Source: Paenochrobactrum pullorum (GTDB lineage Bacteria; Pseudomonadota; Alphaproteobacteria; Rhizobiales; Rhizobiaceae). From it: a stretch of DNA of 64,000 nt. The notes below the pieces were generated by a model, which was not told the DNA's origin, made no database searches, and was given only the letters and a program-made list of their open reading frames with translations. The translations under genes and the position numbers were made by a program. The stretch spans positions 137,992 to 201,991 of the forward strand of contig NZ_JBHEEH010000004.1 of assembly GCF_041929845.1 (NCBI RefSeq), given 5' to 3'. Position 1 is the stretch's first letter, and every line of letters begins with the position of its first letter. Shown in pieces: positions 9,220 through 18,709 of this stretch.

Positions 9220-10538
9220 GTATTTTTGGTAACAAGTCGGCAGCAAATTCAGGATCGGCAGGGCGCAAGGTGCGTCTTTTGACGGTTCTTGATGTGGGAT
9301 CAAGCAAGGTGTCCTGCGTGATTGCGCGTCTGACACCGCGTGATGAAAGTGCGATGCTGCCGGGTCGCACCCATCGTATGGAAGTTTTGGGCATTGGCCA
9401 TCAAAAATCCTACGGTGTTAAATCCGGTGTGATTATTGATCTGGATGCGGCTGAACAGTCCATTCGTCTGGCGGTGGATGCAGCAGAACGTATGGCTGGT
9501 TTGACGGTTGACAGTCTGATCGTCAATATTTCTGCCGGTCGTTTGAAAAGCGAAATTTTGTCGGCCAGTATCAATCTTGGTGGTCATGAAGTTGACCGTT
9601 CGGATGTGCGCCGCGTTTTATCTGCCGGTGCCAAGCAGGCACTCGCCGCAGAGCGCAATTTGGTTCATTCCTTGCCGATTGGCTATACGCTTGATGGCGA
9701 GCGCGGCATTCGTGATCCGATGGGGATGCTTGGTGATAGCTTAGGCGTTGACATGCATGTGTTAACAGCCGATAGCGCCCCCTTGCGGAATCTGGAATTA
9801 TGCATCAATCGATGCCATTTGTCAGTGGAAGCGATGGTTGCAACCCCCTATGCCAGCGGCTTGGCTGCATTGGTGGATGATGAAGCGGAAATGGGTGTTG
9901 CCTGCATCGATATGGGCGGTGGCACCACAACGATTTCTGTTTTCTCGGAAGGTAAATTTATCCATGCGGATGCGATTGCCATTGGCGGCAATCATGTCAC
10001 CATGGATGTGGCGCGCGGCTTTTCCACCCGTATGGAAGACGCCGAACGTTTAAAGGTTATGTATGGTTCAGCCTTGCCAAGTGCTGCGGATGAGCGCGAT
10101 CTGATCAGCGTTCCCCCGATTGGTGATGATGAGCGCGACATGCCAAATCAGTATCCACGTTCAGTCCTGACGCGCATCATTCGTGCCCGTGTTGAAGAAA
10201 CACTGGAACTGGTGCGTGACAGACTGAATCAGTCCGGTTTTGGTACAATCGTTGGAAAACGTGTTGTGCTGACCGGTGGTGCCAGCCAGCTGCCGGGTAT
10301 GCCGGAAGCAGCCCGTCGTATTCTGGCGCGCAATGCCCGGATCGGCCGGCCGTTAGGGATTTCTGGCCTGCCGGATGCGGCCAAAGGAGCGGCTTTTTCC
10401 GCCACCGTTGGCTTGTTGATCTACCCGCAGATTGCGGGTGTCGAAGAGCGGTCAATCAGGCTGGCCGGTTCCGGTCGTCTGACCGGGACAGGTGGACGAA
10501 TACAGCGTGTCGGCCAATGGCTGAGAGAGAGTTTTTGA
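9216..10538 (+). CDS. ftsA: FtsA, actin-like divisome protein
   Basis: Actin-fold ATPase that tethers FtsZ to the membrane and recruits later division proteins. The 440 residues include phosphate-1 LDVGSSKVSCVIARL near residue 26, phosphate-2 DMGGGTTTISVF near residue 232 and the adenosine motif LTGGASQLPG near residue 350. The C terminus ends in an amphipathic stretch (IQRVGQWLRESF), the expected membrane-targeting helix. An 84-nt spacer containing a hairpin separates it from ftsZ. Confidence 0.96.
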   Translation: MSIFGNKSAANSGSAGRKVRLLTVLDVGSSKVSCVIARLTPRDESAMLPGRTHRMEVLGIGHQKSYGVKSGVIIDLDAAEQSIRLAVDAAERMAGLTVDSLIVNISAGRLKSEILSASINLGGHEVDRSDVRRVLSAGAKQALAAERNLVHSLPIGYTLDGERGIRDPMGMLGDSLGVDMHVLTADSAPLRNLELCINRCHLSVEAMVATPYASGLAALVDDEAEMGVACIDMGGGTTTISVFSEGKFIHADAIAIGGNHVTMDVARGFSTRMEDAERLKVMYGSALPSAADERDLISVPPIGDDERDMPNQYPRSVLTRIIRARVEETLELVRDRLNQSGFGTIVGKRVVLTGGASQLPGMPEAARRILARNARIGRPLGISGLPDAAKGAAFSATVGLLIYPQIAGVEERSIRLAGSGRLTGTGGRIQRVGQWLRESF

Positions 10539-10572
10539 GTAGCCGGGCGTATTATCGGTTCAGAACAATTTA

Positions 10573-10597
10573 ACACCGCAGCGGCAAATGGCGGTGT
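10573..10597 (+). promoter_or_regulatory. Stem-loop in ftsA-ftsZ spacer
   Basis: ACACCGC (10573-10579) is perfectly complementary to GCGGTGT (10591-10597) around an 11-nt loop. It has no T-tract, so it is not a simple terminator, and it ends 25 nt before the ftsZ ATG, just upstream of the AAGAGGAACG ribosome site. It may affect ftsZ mRNA processing or stability; the function is not shown by sequence alone. Confidence 0.5.
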
Positions 10598-10622
10598 AGA
10601 GGCTTAAGAGGAACGAAGAACA

Positions 10623-12356
10623 ATGACCATCAATCTGCAAAAGCCAGATATTACAGAGCTGAAGCCTCGCATCACCGTTTTCGGTGTTGGTGGTGGCGGC
10701 GGTAACGCAGTCAACAATATGATCAATGCCGGTCTTCGTGGTGTTGATTTTGTGGTTGCCAACACAGACGCCCAGGCGTTGACCATGTCACGCTCAGACC
10801 GGATCATCCAGCTCGGTGCTGCTGTGACTGAAGGCCTTGGCGCGGGTTCGCAGCCGGAAGTTGGTCGCGCAGCTGCTGAAGAGTGCATTGACGAAATCGT
10901 TGATCACCTGAACGGCACCCATATGTGCTTTGTCACCGCCGGTATGGGTGGTGGTACCGGTACCGGTGCTGCTCCTGTTGTGGCGCGTGCTGCCCGTGAT
11001 CGTGGTATTCTGACTGTTGGTGTTGTGACCAAGCCTTTCCATTTTGAAGGCCAGCGTCGCATGAAAACCGCAGATCTCGGCATAGAAGAACTGCAGAAAA
11101 ACGTCGACACTCTGATCGTTATTCCGAACCAGAACCTGTTCCGCATTGCCAATGACAAGACCACTTTTGCCGACGCTTTTGCGATGGCTGACCAGGTGCT
11201 TTATTCAGGCGTTGCCTGCATCACTGACTTGATGGTCAAAGAGGGTCTCATCAATCTCGACTTTGCTGACGTTCGCGCTGTTATGCGTGAAATGGGCAAG
11301 GCAATGATGGGTACCGGTGAAGCTTCAGGTGAAGGTCGTGCGATTGCAGCTGCTGAAGCAGCGATTGCCAATCCATTGCTTGATGAAACATCAATGCGCG
11401 GTGCACGCGGCCTGTTGATCTCCATTACCGGTGGTCGTGATATGACACTGTTTGAAGTGGATGAAGCAGCAACCCGTATCCGTGAAGAAGTTGATCAGGA
11501 TGCAAACATCATCCTCGGTGCAACATTTGATGAAGGTCTTGAAGGCGTTATTCGCGTTTCTGTTGTGGCTACCGGCATTGACAAGCAGATTGGAGATGCG
11601 GCGCCTGCGCCGCTGGAATTTCGTCAACCAGTAAAGCCAGCTGCACCAAAGCCAGCCCCGCATGGCGCTCTGCGACCTCCTGTACAGGTTGAACAGCCAG
11701 CACAGCCGCGTTCGGTAGAAGCAGCACCGGCTCCGCAGAACACCCAGACAGCACAGGCAGAAATGCCTTTCTATCAGGGTGAGGAAGACCAGTCTTTCCG
11801 TCCGGCTAGCCGTATTTTCCAGGCGCCAACGCCTGAAAGCATGGAAGCCCGTGGACAAGCACCGCGCCAGCAGGCTCAGCATCAGGCACCTCAGGCACAG
11901 CATGCGCCACAGGTTCAGTTGCACACACAGCAACAGCAGCAGGTTCAGCCGCAATACCAGCAGTCACAGATGGAACAGCCTGCACCACAGCCGCGCCAAG
12001 CTCCGCGCATGCCTTCGGTGTCTGACTTTCCTCCGGTGGTTCAGGCGGAACTGAATGCACGTCGTGCACCGGCACCGGCTCCTGAAGAACGCGGCCCTAA
12101 AGGCTTGCTCAATCGTTTGATGAGCGGTCTGACCCGTCGTGAAGAAGAGCAGCCAGCTGCTCGTCTGGAACCGGCACAAGGTCGTGCAGAACCAGGCATG
12201 CGCCAGCCAGAAGCCCGTCGTCCGCTGTCACAGGATGCTTCAATCTACGCTCCGCGCCGTGGTCAGTTGAATGAACAGGCTCCACGTCAGCAGCGCCCGG
12301 CTTCTGAAGAAGATCAGCTGGAAATCCCTGCATTCTTGCGTCGTCAGTCCAACTAA
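10623..12356 (+). CDS. ftsZ: FtsZ, tubulin-like division GTPase with long linker
   Basis: GTPase that polymerises into the Z ring. The globular domain (about residues 15-335) has the GGGGNAVNNM loop and the tubulin signature GMGGGTGTGAAPV near residue 107. Next comes a long linker (about residues 340-560) rich in Gln, Pro and Ala, then the conserved C-terminal peptide LEIPAFLRR at residues 566-574, which binds FtsA and other partners. The 577-residue total is long against E. coli (383) but usual for Rhizobiales. A strong terminator follows, closing the dcw cluster. Confidence 0.98.
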   Translation: MTINLQKPDITELKPRITVFGVGGGGGNAVNNMINAGLRGVDFVVANTDAQALTMSRSDRIIQLGAAVTEGLGAGSQPEVGRAAAEECIDEIVDHLNGTHMCFVTAGMGGGTGTGAAPVVARAARDRGILTVGVVTKPFHFEGQRRMKTADLGIEELQKNVDTLIVIPNQNLFRIANDKTTFADAFAMADQVLYSGVACITDLMVKEGLINLDFADVRAVMREMGKAMMGTGEASGEGRAIAAAEAAIANPLLDETSMRGARGLLISITGGRDMTLFEVDEAATRIREEVDQDANIILGATFDEGLEGVIRVSVVATGIDKQIGDAAPAPLEFRQPVKPAAPKPAPHGALRPPVQVEQPAQPRSVEAAPAPQNTQTAQAEMPFYQGEEDQSFRPASRIFQAPTPESMEARGQAPRQQAQHQAPQAQHAPQVQLHTQQQQQVQPQYQQSQMEQPAPQPRQAPRMPSVSDFPPVVQAELNARRAPAPAPEERGPKGLLNRLMSGLTRREEEQPAARLEPAQGRAEPGMRQPEARRPLSQDASIYAPRRGQLNEQAPRQQRPASEEDQLEIPAFLRRQSN

Positions 12357-12379
12357 GCTGATGCGTCTTTAAAAAATCA

Positions 12380-12415
12380 AAAGCCCTTCCGGTTCAGATC
12401 GGGAGGGCTTTTTTG
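12380..12415 (+). terminator. Rho-independent terminator after ftsZ
   Basis: AAGCCCTTCC pairs with GGGAGGGCTT across a 10-nt loop and is followed by six Ts. It ends the dcw operon, so lpxC is transcribed separately from the 12417-12641 spacer. Confidence 0.9.
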
Positions 12416-12641
12416 ATGGCGGTTATAATGAACCCGATTCGCTTCTGACAAATATAAAAAGCACGTTATCTCTTGTGACCACACAGTATGCATTTTTATA
12501 TTTCTCGATAAGTTGCACTGCTTTATGGCTATTGAGCATGATTTGGCCGTAATGTCGTTTATGCCTAAGGTAGCTTATATCAGACAGGTGCTTTATGAGG
12601 CCTGTTTGATAATGATGACACAATAATTCGGATGACGCGTG

Positions 12642-13514
12642 ATGACCTTAAAGCCATTTCAACAGACTCTCGCAAAGCCGGTAATGTTGGCTGGTGTGGG
12701 CGTACATAGCGGCAAGGTCGCCAATCTGGAGTTAATTCCGGCAGCTGAAAACAGCGGTATTGTGTTTATCCGCGAAGATGCGGATGGTGTGCAACACCGT
12801 TTTGCAGCCCATGCGGATCAGGTTGGCTCTACCGATCTGTCAACGACACTTGGCACAGGTGATATTCGTATTCATACGATTGAACATCTGATGTCTGCGG
12901 TATCAGCGCTGGGGCTTGATAATCTGGAGATAGTGCTGGATGGCGAAGAGGTGCCGATTTTGGACGGATCGGCGCTGGATTTTATCAATGCGTTTGACGC
13001 GGCGGGTATCGAGGTGCAGTCTGCTAAACGTAAATATATCCGTGTTTTAAAGCCTGTTCGTATCGAACATAATGGTTCATGGACAGAGTTTGCGCCTTAT
13101 GACGGATTGCATTATGATGTGGAAATCGAGTTTTCTTCTACCGTGATCGGACGGCAAAAATTTGCCGCTGATCTTGATGCCGATATCTTCAAGAATGAAA
13201 TTGCAGCAGCGCGTACCTTTGGTTTCATGAAAGATGTTGAAACTTTGTGGGCCGCAGGTTTGGCGCTTGGTTCCTCCTTGGAAAATTCACTGGTGATTGG
13301 TCATGATGATACCATCATCAATGAAGGTGGTTTACGGCTTGAAAATGAATTCGTTCGTCACAAAACACTGGATGCCATTGGCGACCTTGCGATGCTTGGT
13401 ACACCATTTATCGGTCGTTTCAGTTCGTTCAAGGGCGGGCATAAAATGAATTTCCATGTGGTGAAGGCATTGTTTGATGATAAGTCGACACATGAAATCA
13501 TTGAGTTGGCTTAA
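12642..13514 (+). CDS. lpxC: LpxC, UDP-3-O-acyl-GlcNAc deacetylase
   Basis: Zinc-dependent enzyme of the committed step of lipid A synthesis. The 290 residues carry the zinc-binding HTIEHLMSA near residue 80, HKTLDAIGDLAMLG near residue 242 and FKGGHKMNFH near residue 266, supplying the His/His/Asp ligands and the catalytic His. A GTG at 12639 directly before the ATG is an alternative start. It lies between ftsZ and bamD, as in other Rhizobiales. Confidence 0.97.
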   Translation: MTLKPFQQTLAKPVMLAGVGVHSGKVANLELIPAAENSGIVFIREDADGVQHRFAAHADQVGSTDLSTTLGTGDIRIHTIEHLMSAVSALGLDNLEIVLDGEEVPILDGSALDFINAFDAAGIEVQSAKRKYIRVLKPVRIEHNGSWTEFAPYDGLHYDVEIEFSSTVIGRQKFAADLDADIFKNEIAAARTFGFMKDVETLWAAGLALGSSLENSLVIGHDDTIINEGGLRLENEFVRHKTLDAIGDLAMLGTPFIGRFSSFKGGHKMNFHVVKALFDDKSTHEIIELA

Positions 13515-13831
13515 GCAATTTTTCTATTCATAAGCCAGTTTCAATGAGGGAAGTTGAGGCGCGATTGTGGAGTCTTTTACTCATCTATCTGTTAAAAACC
13601 GATTTTTTGAGTGAAAAATCCGCAATGCCAAGGTTAAGATGTCTTTAATATCATTGCTGAATGGGCCGGCTTGTGATTTATGGACATCCAATAGATTCAA
13701 TGTTGCATCCTTTATATTTTCACAGTTATCGTGTTAAGGATGTAATCAGACCATAAGATGCACCAAATGAGAAAACTTGTGATGGTGTATTATTCTTGTC
13801 TTAATGACGCTGCCAGCAGGCCGGAGACCGC
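13515..13831. other. Noncoding spacer lpxC-bamD with long inverted repeat
   Basis: This 317-bp AT-rich spacer has no convincing gene. TTGCATCCTT at 13703-13712 faces AAGGATGTAA at 13736-13745 (one G-U pair, 23-nt loop). The spacer must hold the bamD-recN promoter, but I could not place a clear -35/-10 pair. No T-rich terminator for lpxC was seen. Confidence 0.5.
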
Positions 13832-14695
13832 ATGACGAGTTTCAAATTCCCGGTAAATAAAGCAACCGCAATGCTTGTGGGAACGGTTGCCGTGGTTGCA
13901 ATCCTTTCAGGTTGTGCCAGTAAAGATGATGATATTGATTTATCAAAATATGTTGAAACCATCGATGCGCCGGATAAGCTTTACAATGAAGCATTGGCTA
14001 ATCTTGAAGCTGGACGACTGGGTGAGGCTTCAAAGAAGTTTGCAGCTATCGACCGCCAGCACCCCTATACGGAATGGGCACGTAAATCACTCGTGATGGG
14101 CGCATTTACCAATTACCGTCAGGGCAATTACGAAGAAGCGATCAATATGGCGAAGCGTTATAATACGCTTTATCCGACATCACCTGAATCCGCTTATTCA
14201 TATTATATTATCGGTTTAAGCTATTTCCGTCAGATCCCGGATGTAACCCGTGATCAGGCTGCCAGCAAGCGCGCAATTGCGGCTATGCAGGAAGTGATCG
14301 ACCGTTACCCTGATAGTGAATATGTCGAAGATGCCAAAACAAAAATACGTTTTGCGCGTGACCAGCTGGCCGGTAAAGAAATGCAGGTCGGCCGTTACTA
14401 TCTGGAACGCAAAGACTATCTGGCAGCGGTTAAGCGCTTCCGTGGTGTGGTGGAAGAATATTCCAACACACGGCACGTAGAAGAAGCGCTCGCCCGTTTG
14501 GTTGAAGCCTATTACGCACTGGGTCTGACCAGCGAAGCGCAGATGGCAGCTTCGGTATTGGGTCAGAACTATCCGGATAGCCAGTGGTACAAAGATAGTT
14601 ACAAGCTGTTGCAGTCGGGTGGTTTGGAGCCGCGCAACAATAGTGGTTCATGGTTGTCGAAAGCCGGCGCGCTGATTACCGGCGGCGGCGCATAA
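13832..14695 (+). CDS. bamD: BamD, outer-membrane assembly lipoprotein
   Basis: Essential lipoprotein of the BAM complex that inserts beta-barrel proteins in the outer membrane. The signal peptide ends in the lipobox ILSGC with the acylated Cys at residue 28. It is followed by TPR-like helical repeats (LYNEALANLEAGRLGEASKK, YRQGNYEEAINMAKRY and others) to about residue 250. The 287 residues match the family. It is 13 nt upstream of recN, as in Brucellaceae. Confidence 0.95.
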   Translation: MTSFKFPVNKATAMLVGTVAVVAILSGCASKDDDIDLSKYVETIDAPDKLYNEALANLEAGRLGEASKKFAAIDRQHPYTEWARKSLVMGAFTNYRQGNYEEAINMAKRYNTLYPTSPESAYSYYIIGLSYFRQIPDVTRDQAASKRAIAAMQEVIDRYPDSEYVEDAKTKIRFARDQLAGKEMQVGRYYLERKDYLAAVKRFRGVVEEYSNTRHVEEALARLVEAYYALGLTSEAQMAASVLGQNYPDSQWYKDSYKLLQSGGLEPRNNSGSWLSKAGALITGGGA

Positions 14696-14708
14696 AGAAA
14701 AGCACCTC

Positions 14709-16388
14709 ATGCTGTCGCACCTCTCGATCCGCGATATAGTTCTGATTGAAAGGCTTGATATTGAATTCAGCAGCGGACTTTCTGTGCTTACCGGTGAAAC
14801 CGGTGCGGGGAAGTCCATTCTGCTGGATTCTTTGTCTTTGGCACTTGGGGCGCGTGGTGATGCATCACTGGTGCGTCACGGTGCCGATCAGGGGCAGGTT
14901 ACAGCCGTTTTTGATGTGCCGGCGAAACATCCGGCACGTGTTTTTTTAGCCAATAACGGTTTGGAAGACGACGGTGATATTATTTTGCGCCGCGTTCAAT
15001 CCGGCGATGGCCGCACCCGTGTTTTCATCAATGATCAGGTGGCAAGTGTTACGCTTTTGCGTGAGCTTGGCCGCAGGTTGGTGGAAATTCACGGTCAGCA
15101 TGATGATCGCGCGCTCGTCGATATTGATATTCATCGCAGTCTGCTTGACGCTTTTGGCGGCTTGGATAGCCAGACGGAAGTGGTGCGTGAAAAGTTTAAA
15201 TCTTGGCGCGATGCTGAGCAGGCTTTGAACCGTCACCGTGCCAAGGTGGAAGCGGCAGAACGCGAAGGTGATTATTTGCGCGCCTCCGTTGAGGAGCTGG
15301 ATAAACTCAATCCACAAATAGGTGAAGAAGAAGATTTGGCTGAACGCCGCGCCGTGATGATGAAATCCGAGCGCATTGCCAGTGATGTCAACGAAGCCAA
15401 TGATCTATTGTCGGGGCAGGGTTCACCGGTTCCTTCTCTTGCCAGTCTGGTGCGCCGTTTGGAGCGAAAAGCGTCGGAAGCACCGCAACTGTTAGAACCG
15501 GTCATCAATGCGATTGATGAGGCGCTTGACAAGCTGGCACTGGCGCAAGATGGAATTGAAGCGGCCATTCGTGCCATTGATTTTGACCCGCGCTTGCAGG
15601 AGCAAGTGGAAGAGCGGCTCTTTGCTCTTCGCGCTGCAGCACGCAAATATTCGGTTCCGGTCAGTGAATTGCCGGCCTTGCGCGATAAAATGGATGCCGA
15701 TCTGGTTGATTTGGACGCGGGTGCTGAAAAGCTGGAAAAGCTCGAAGTTGAAGCGATTACTGCTAAAAAGGCCTATGATGATGTGGCCAAGTTTTTGTCG
15801 GCTGCGCGTCATGAAACGGCTGAGCATCTGAAAGCTGCGGTGATGGCGGAGCTTCCGGCTTTGAAGCTGGAACGCGCTGAATTTATCGTCGAAATGACGA
15901 CAGATGCGGAAGCGCGCAGTGCCGAAGGCATTGATATTGTTGAATATTGGGTGCGCACCAATCCGGGCACCCGTGCAGGGCCGATGATGAAAGTCGCCTC
16001 CGGTGGTGAGTTGTCGCGTTTTCTGTTGGCTTTGAAGGTGGCGCTTGCGGATCGAGGCTCGGCCCCAACTCTGGTGTTTGACGAAATCGATACCGGGGTT
16101 GGCGGTGCGGTGGCCGATGCGATCGGTCAGCGTTTGTCGCGTTTGTCTTCGCGTGTGCAGGTTTTGTCGGTTACGCATGCACCGCAGGTGGCAGCGCGCG
16201 CTTCAACGCATTTTCTGATTGCCAAATCTGCCGATAAGAGTGACCGTGTCAGCACCTCTATCCGTGTGATGGAAACGGCAGAACGGCAAGAAGAAATTGC
16301 CCGTATGCTGGCTGGTGCCAGTGTAACAGATGAGGCAAGAGCGGCAGCGGAACGTCTGCTTGGCGAGACGGGCAAGGCAAAAGCCTGA
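14709..16388 (+). CDS. recN: RecN, SMC-like DNA repair ATPase
   Basis: Cytoplasmic ATPase of double-strand-break repair. Walker A GETGAGKS is at residues 29-36, a central coiled coil spans about 150-370, the ABC signature SGGELSRF lies near residue 432 and Walker B VFDEIDTG near residue 455. The 559 residues match the family. Probably cotranscribed with bamD; no GTTC-N7-GTTC box was noticed directly upstream of the pair. Confidence 0.96.
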   Translation: MLSHLSIRDIVLIERLDIEFSSGLSVLTGETGAGKSILLDSLSLALGARGDASLVRHGADQGQVTAVFDVPAKHPARVFLANNGLEDDGDIILRRVQSGDGRTRVFINDQVASVTLLRELGRRLVEIHGQHDDRALVDIDIHRSLLDAFGGLDSQTEVVREKFKSWRDAEQALNRHRAKVEAAEREGDYLRASVEELDKLNPQIGEEEDLAERRAVMMKSERIASDVNEANDLLSGQGSPVPSLASLVRRLERKASEAPQLLEPVINAIDEALDKLALAQDGIEAAIRAIDFDPRLQEQVEERLFALRAAARKYSVPVSELPALRDKMDADLVDLDAGAEKLEKLEVEAITAKKAYDDVAKFLSAARHETAEHLKAAVMAELPALKLERAEFIVEMTTDAEARSAEGIDIVEYWVRTNPGTRAGPMMKVASGGELSRFLLALKVALADRGSAPTLVFDEIDTGVGGAVADAIGQRLSRLSSRVQVLSVTHAPQVAARASTHFLIAKSADKSDRVSTSIRVMETAERQEEIARMLAGASVTDEARAAAERLLGETGKAKA

Positions 16389-16484
16389 ATTCAAAATAGC
16401 TAAATATTCGTGTCATGGCGTATCGGATAAGCGCATTGTCCGATAGACTTCGCCATATATTCAATTGATTCCTGCGGAACGGTA

Positions 16485-18644
16485 ATGAGTGAAATTTCTA
16501 TTGATCATATGAGCGAACAAGATGCAGCTTTGGAACTGGAGCGGTTGGCCAAACTCATTGCTCACCACGACGAGCTTTATCACGGTAATGATCAACCGGA
16601 AATTTCAGATGCCGATTATGATGCTTTAAAGCGCCGCAATGAAGCCATTGAAAAGCTTTATCCGCTTCTTATTCGTGCTGATAGTCCGTCGCGTAAAGTG
16701 GGCTCCTCACCGGTCGCTGGCTTTACTCAAGTGACCCATGCGCGTTCGATGTTGTCTCTTGATAATGCCTTTTCCGATGAAGATGTCGGTGATTTTGTCG
16801 GGAGTGTTTATCGTTTTTTAGGGCGATTGCCGGATAATTCGATTGCCTTTACGGCGGAGCCAAAAATTGACGGGTTGTCGCTGTCATTGCGTTATGAAAA
16901 TCGCAAATTAGTGACAGCAGCCACGCGTGGTGATGGCACAACGGGTGAAAATGTTACGGCCAATATTCGAACCATCAAGGAAATTCCGCAAACGCTGCCA
17001 GCCTCTGCGCCCGATATTGTTGAGGTGCGCGGCGAAGTCTATATGGCTAAAAGCGATTTTCTGGCATTGAACGAACAGATGGCGGCGGAAGGCAAGCAGA
17101 CTTATGTCAATCCGCGCAATACCGCTGCGGGCTCATTGCGTCAGCTTGACCCAAAAGTAACGGCCAATCGCAAGTTGCGGTTTTTTGCTTATGCCTGGGG
17201 TGAAATGTCGGCAATGCCAGCGGATACACAATCCGGTATGGTGGCATTGTTTCAACAGTGGGGTTTTTGCACCAACCCGCTGACTAAACGATTGACGAGC
17301 ATTGAAGATATCATTGCCCATTATAATCATATCGGTTTGGAACGTGCGCAACTTGATTATGACATCGACGGTGTTGTCTATAAAGTTGATGATCTCAAAT
17401 TGCAGGAGCGCTTGGGTTTTCGTTCGCGTAGCCCGCGCTGGGCAATTGCGCATAAATTTCCGGCAGAACAGGCCACCACCATATTGCGCGAGATCGACAT
17501 TCAGGTGGGGCGCACGGGTGTGCTGACACCTGTGGCACGCCTTACACCAATTACCGTTGGCGGTGTGGTGGTGACCAATGCCACATTGCATAATGAAGAT
17601 TATATCAAAGGTATCGGCCTTAAAGGCGAGCCTTTGCGCGAGGGGCGCGATATCCGCATCGGCGACACGGTGATTGTGCAGCGCGCCGGTGATGTTATTC
17701 CGCAGATTGTGGATGTGGTTTTATCCGAGCGCCCAAGTGATGCGATGCCGTTTCAGTTTCCGCATCAATGTCCGGTTTGCGGCAGTCATGCTGTGCGCGA
17801 AGAAGGCGAGGCGGCATGGCGCTGCACCGGCGGTTTGATTTGCGAAGCGCAAGCGGTTGAGCGTATCCGCCATTTTGTCTCGCGCAATGCGTTTGACATT
17901 GAAGGTTTGGGCGAAAAACAGGTGGAGTTTTTCTTCCATGCGGAAGATGAAAGTTTAAAAATCCGTACCCCTGCCGATATTTTTACGCTGGAAAAACGCC
18001 AAAGCCAATCACTGCTCAAAAAGCTTGAGAATATAGAAGGCTTTGGTGCGGTTTCGGTCAAAAAACTATATGCGGCCATCAATGAGCGGCGTGAAATTGC
18101 GTTAAGCCGCTTTCTGTTTGGTCTTGGTATCCGCCATGTCGGTGAAGTGAGCGCCAAGCGTCTGGCGCGTGGCTATGGTTCTTATCAAGCGTTTGCGGAT
18201 AGTGTGAAGGCGGCTCAAGCACCGCGCGAAGGTGTCAAAGGCGACAAGGGTAATGAAGCGTGGCAGGAACTAACCAATGTTGAAGGCATTGGCCACATCG
18301 TTGCGGAGGCGATTGTCGAATTTTATCACGAGCCGCATAATATAGAAGTGCTGGATGCGCTGCTTGGGCAAGTCACACCGCTTGATGAAGCCGCACCTGT
18401 GGCAACAGGCTCACCGGTGGAAGGCAAGACAATTGTCTTTACCGGATCGCTGGAAAAAATGTCACGTGATGAAGCCAAAGCCATGGCTGACCGCTATGGT
18501 GCCAAGGTGGCTGGTTCGGTTTCGAAGAAAACCGATCTGGTGGTAGCTGGCCCAGGCGCTGGCTCCAAGCTTGCCAAAGCGCAGGAACTGGGCATTGAAG
18601 TGATTGATGAAGATGCGTGGTTTGTGCTGGTCGGTGAAGCCTGA
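16485..18644 (+). CDS. ligA: LigA, NAD-dependent DNA ligase
   Basis: NAD+-dependent ligase of replication and repair. The adenylated lysine is K127 in EPKIDG. Then come the OB fold, a four-Cys zinc finger (CPVCGSH...CTGGLIC, around residues 430-455), helix-hairpin-helix repeats (IEGFGAVS, VEGIGHIV) and a C-terminal BRCT domain beginning near VEGKTIVFTGSLEKMS. The 719 residues are normal for Rhizobiales. It ends facing the pepP-like gene, with a shared terminator between them. Confidence 0.97.
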   Translation: MSEISIDHMSEQDAALELERLAKLIAHHDELYHGNDQPEISDADYDALKRRNEAIEKLYPLLIRADSPSRKVGSSPVAGFTQVTHARSMLSLDNAFSDEDVGDFVGSVYRFLGRLPDNSIAFTAEPKIDGLSLSLRYENRKLVTAATRGDGTTGENVTANIRTIKEIPQTLPASAPDIVEVRGEVYMAKSDFLALNEQMAAEGKQTYVNPRNTAAGSLRQLDPKVTANRKLRFFAYAWGEMSAMPADTQSGMVALFQQWGFCTNPLTKRLTSIEDIIAHYNHIGLERAQLDYDIDGVVYKVDDLKLQERLGFRSRSPRWAIAHKFPAEQATTILREIDIQVGRTGVLTPVARLTPITVGGVVVTNATLHNEDYIKGIGLKGEPLREGRDIRIGDTVIVQRAGDVIPQIVDVVLSERPSDAMPFQFPHQCPVCGSHAVREEGEAAWRCTGGLICEAQAVERIRHFVSRNAFDIEGLGEKQVEFFFHAEDESLKIRTPADIFTLEKRQSQSLLKKLENIEGFGAVSVKKLYAAINERREIALSRFLFGLGIRHVGEVSAKRLARGYGSYQAFADSVKAAQAPREGVKGDKGNEAWQELTNVEGIGHIVAEAIVEFYHEPHNIEVLDALLGQVTPLDEAAPVATGSPVEGKTIVFTGSLEKMSRDEAKAMADRYGAKVAGSVSKKTDLVVAGPGAGSKLAKAQELGIEVIDEDAWFVLVGEA

Positions 18645-18670
18645 AAACATCCTCTAGGTATTGAATAGTA

Positions 18671-18706
18671 AAACACCGGCTCTGATATCAGAGCCGGTGT
18701 TTTTGT
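18671..18706. terminator. Bidirectional terminator ligA / aminopeptidase P
   Basis: A near-perfect palindrome of AACACCGGCTCTGAT and its complement, flanked by an A run on one side and a T run on the other, lies between convergent genes. It can terminate both transcripts. Confidence 0.9.
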
Positions 18707-18709
18707 TTA

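Noticed and set aside
12423..12623. 66-codon minus-strand frame between ftsZ and lpxC
   Set aside because: It would fill the lpxC promoter region, has no convincing ribosome site and matches no family I know. Cannot be fully excluded.
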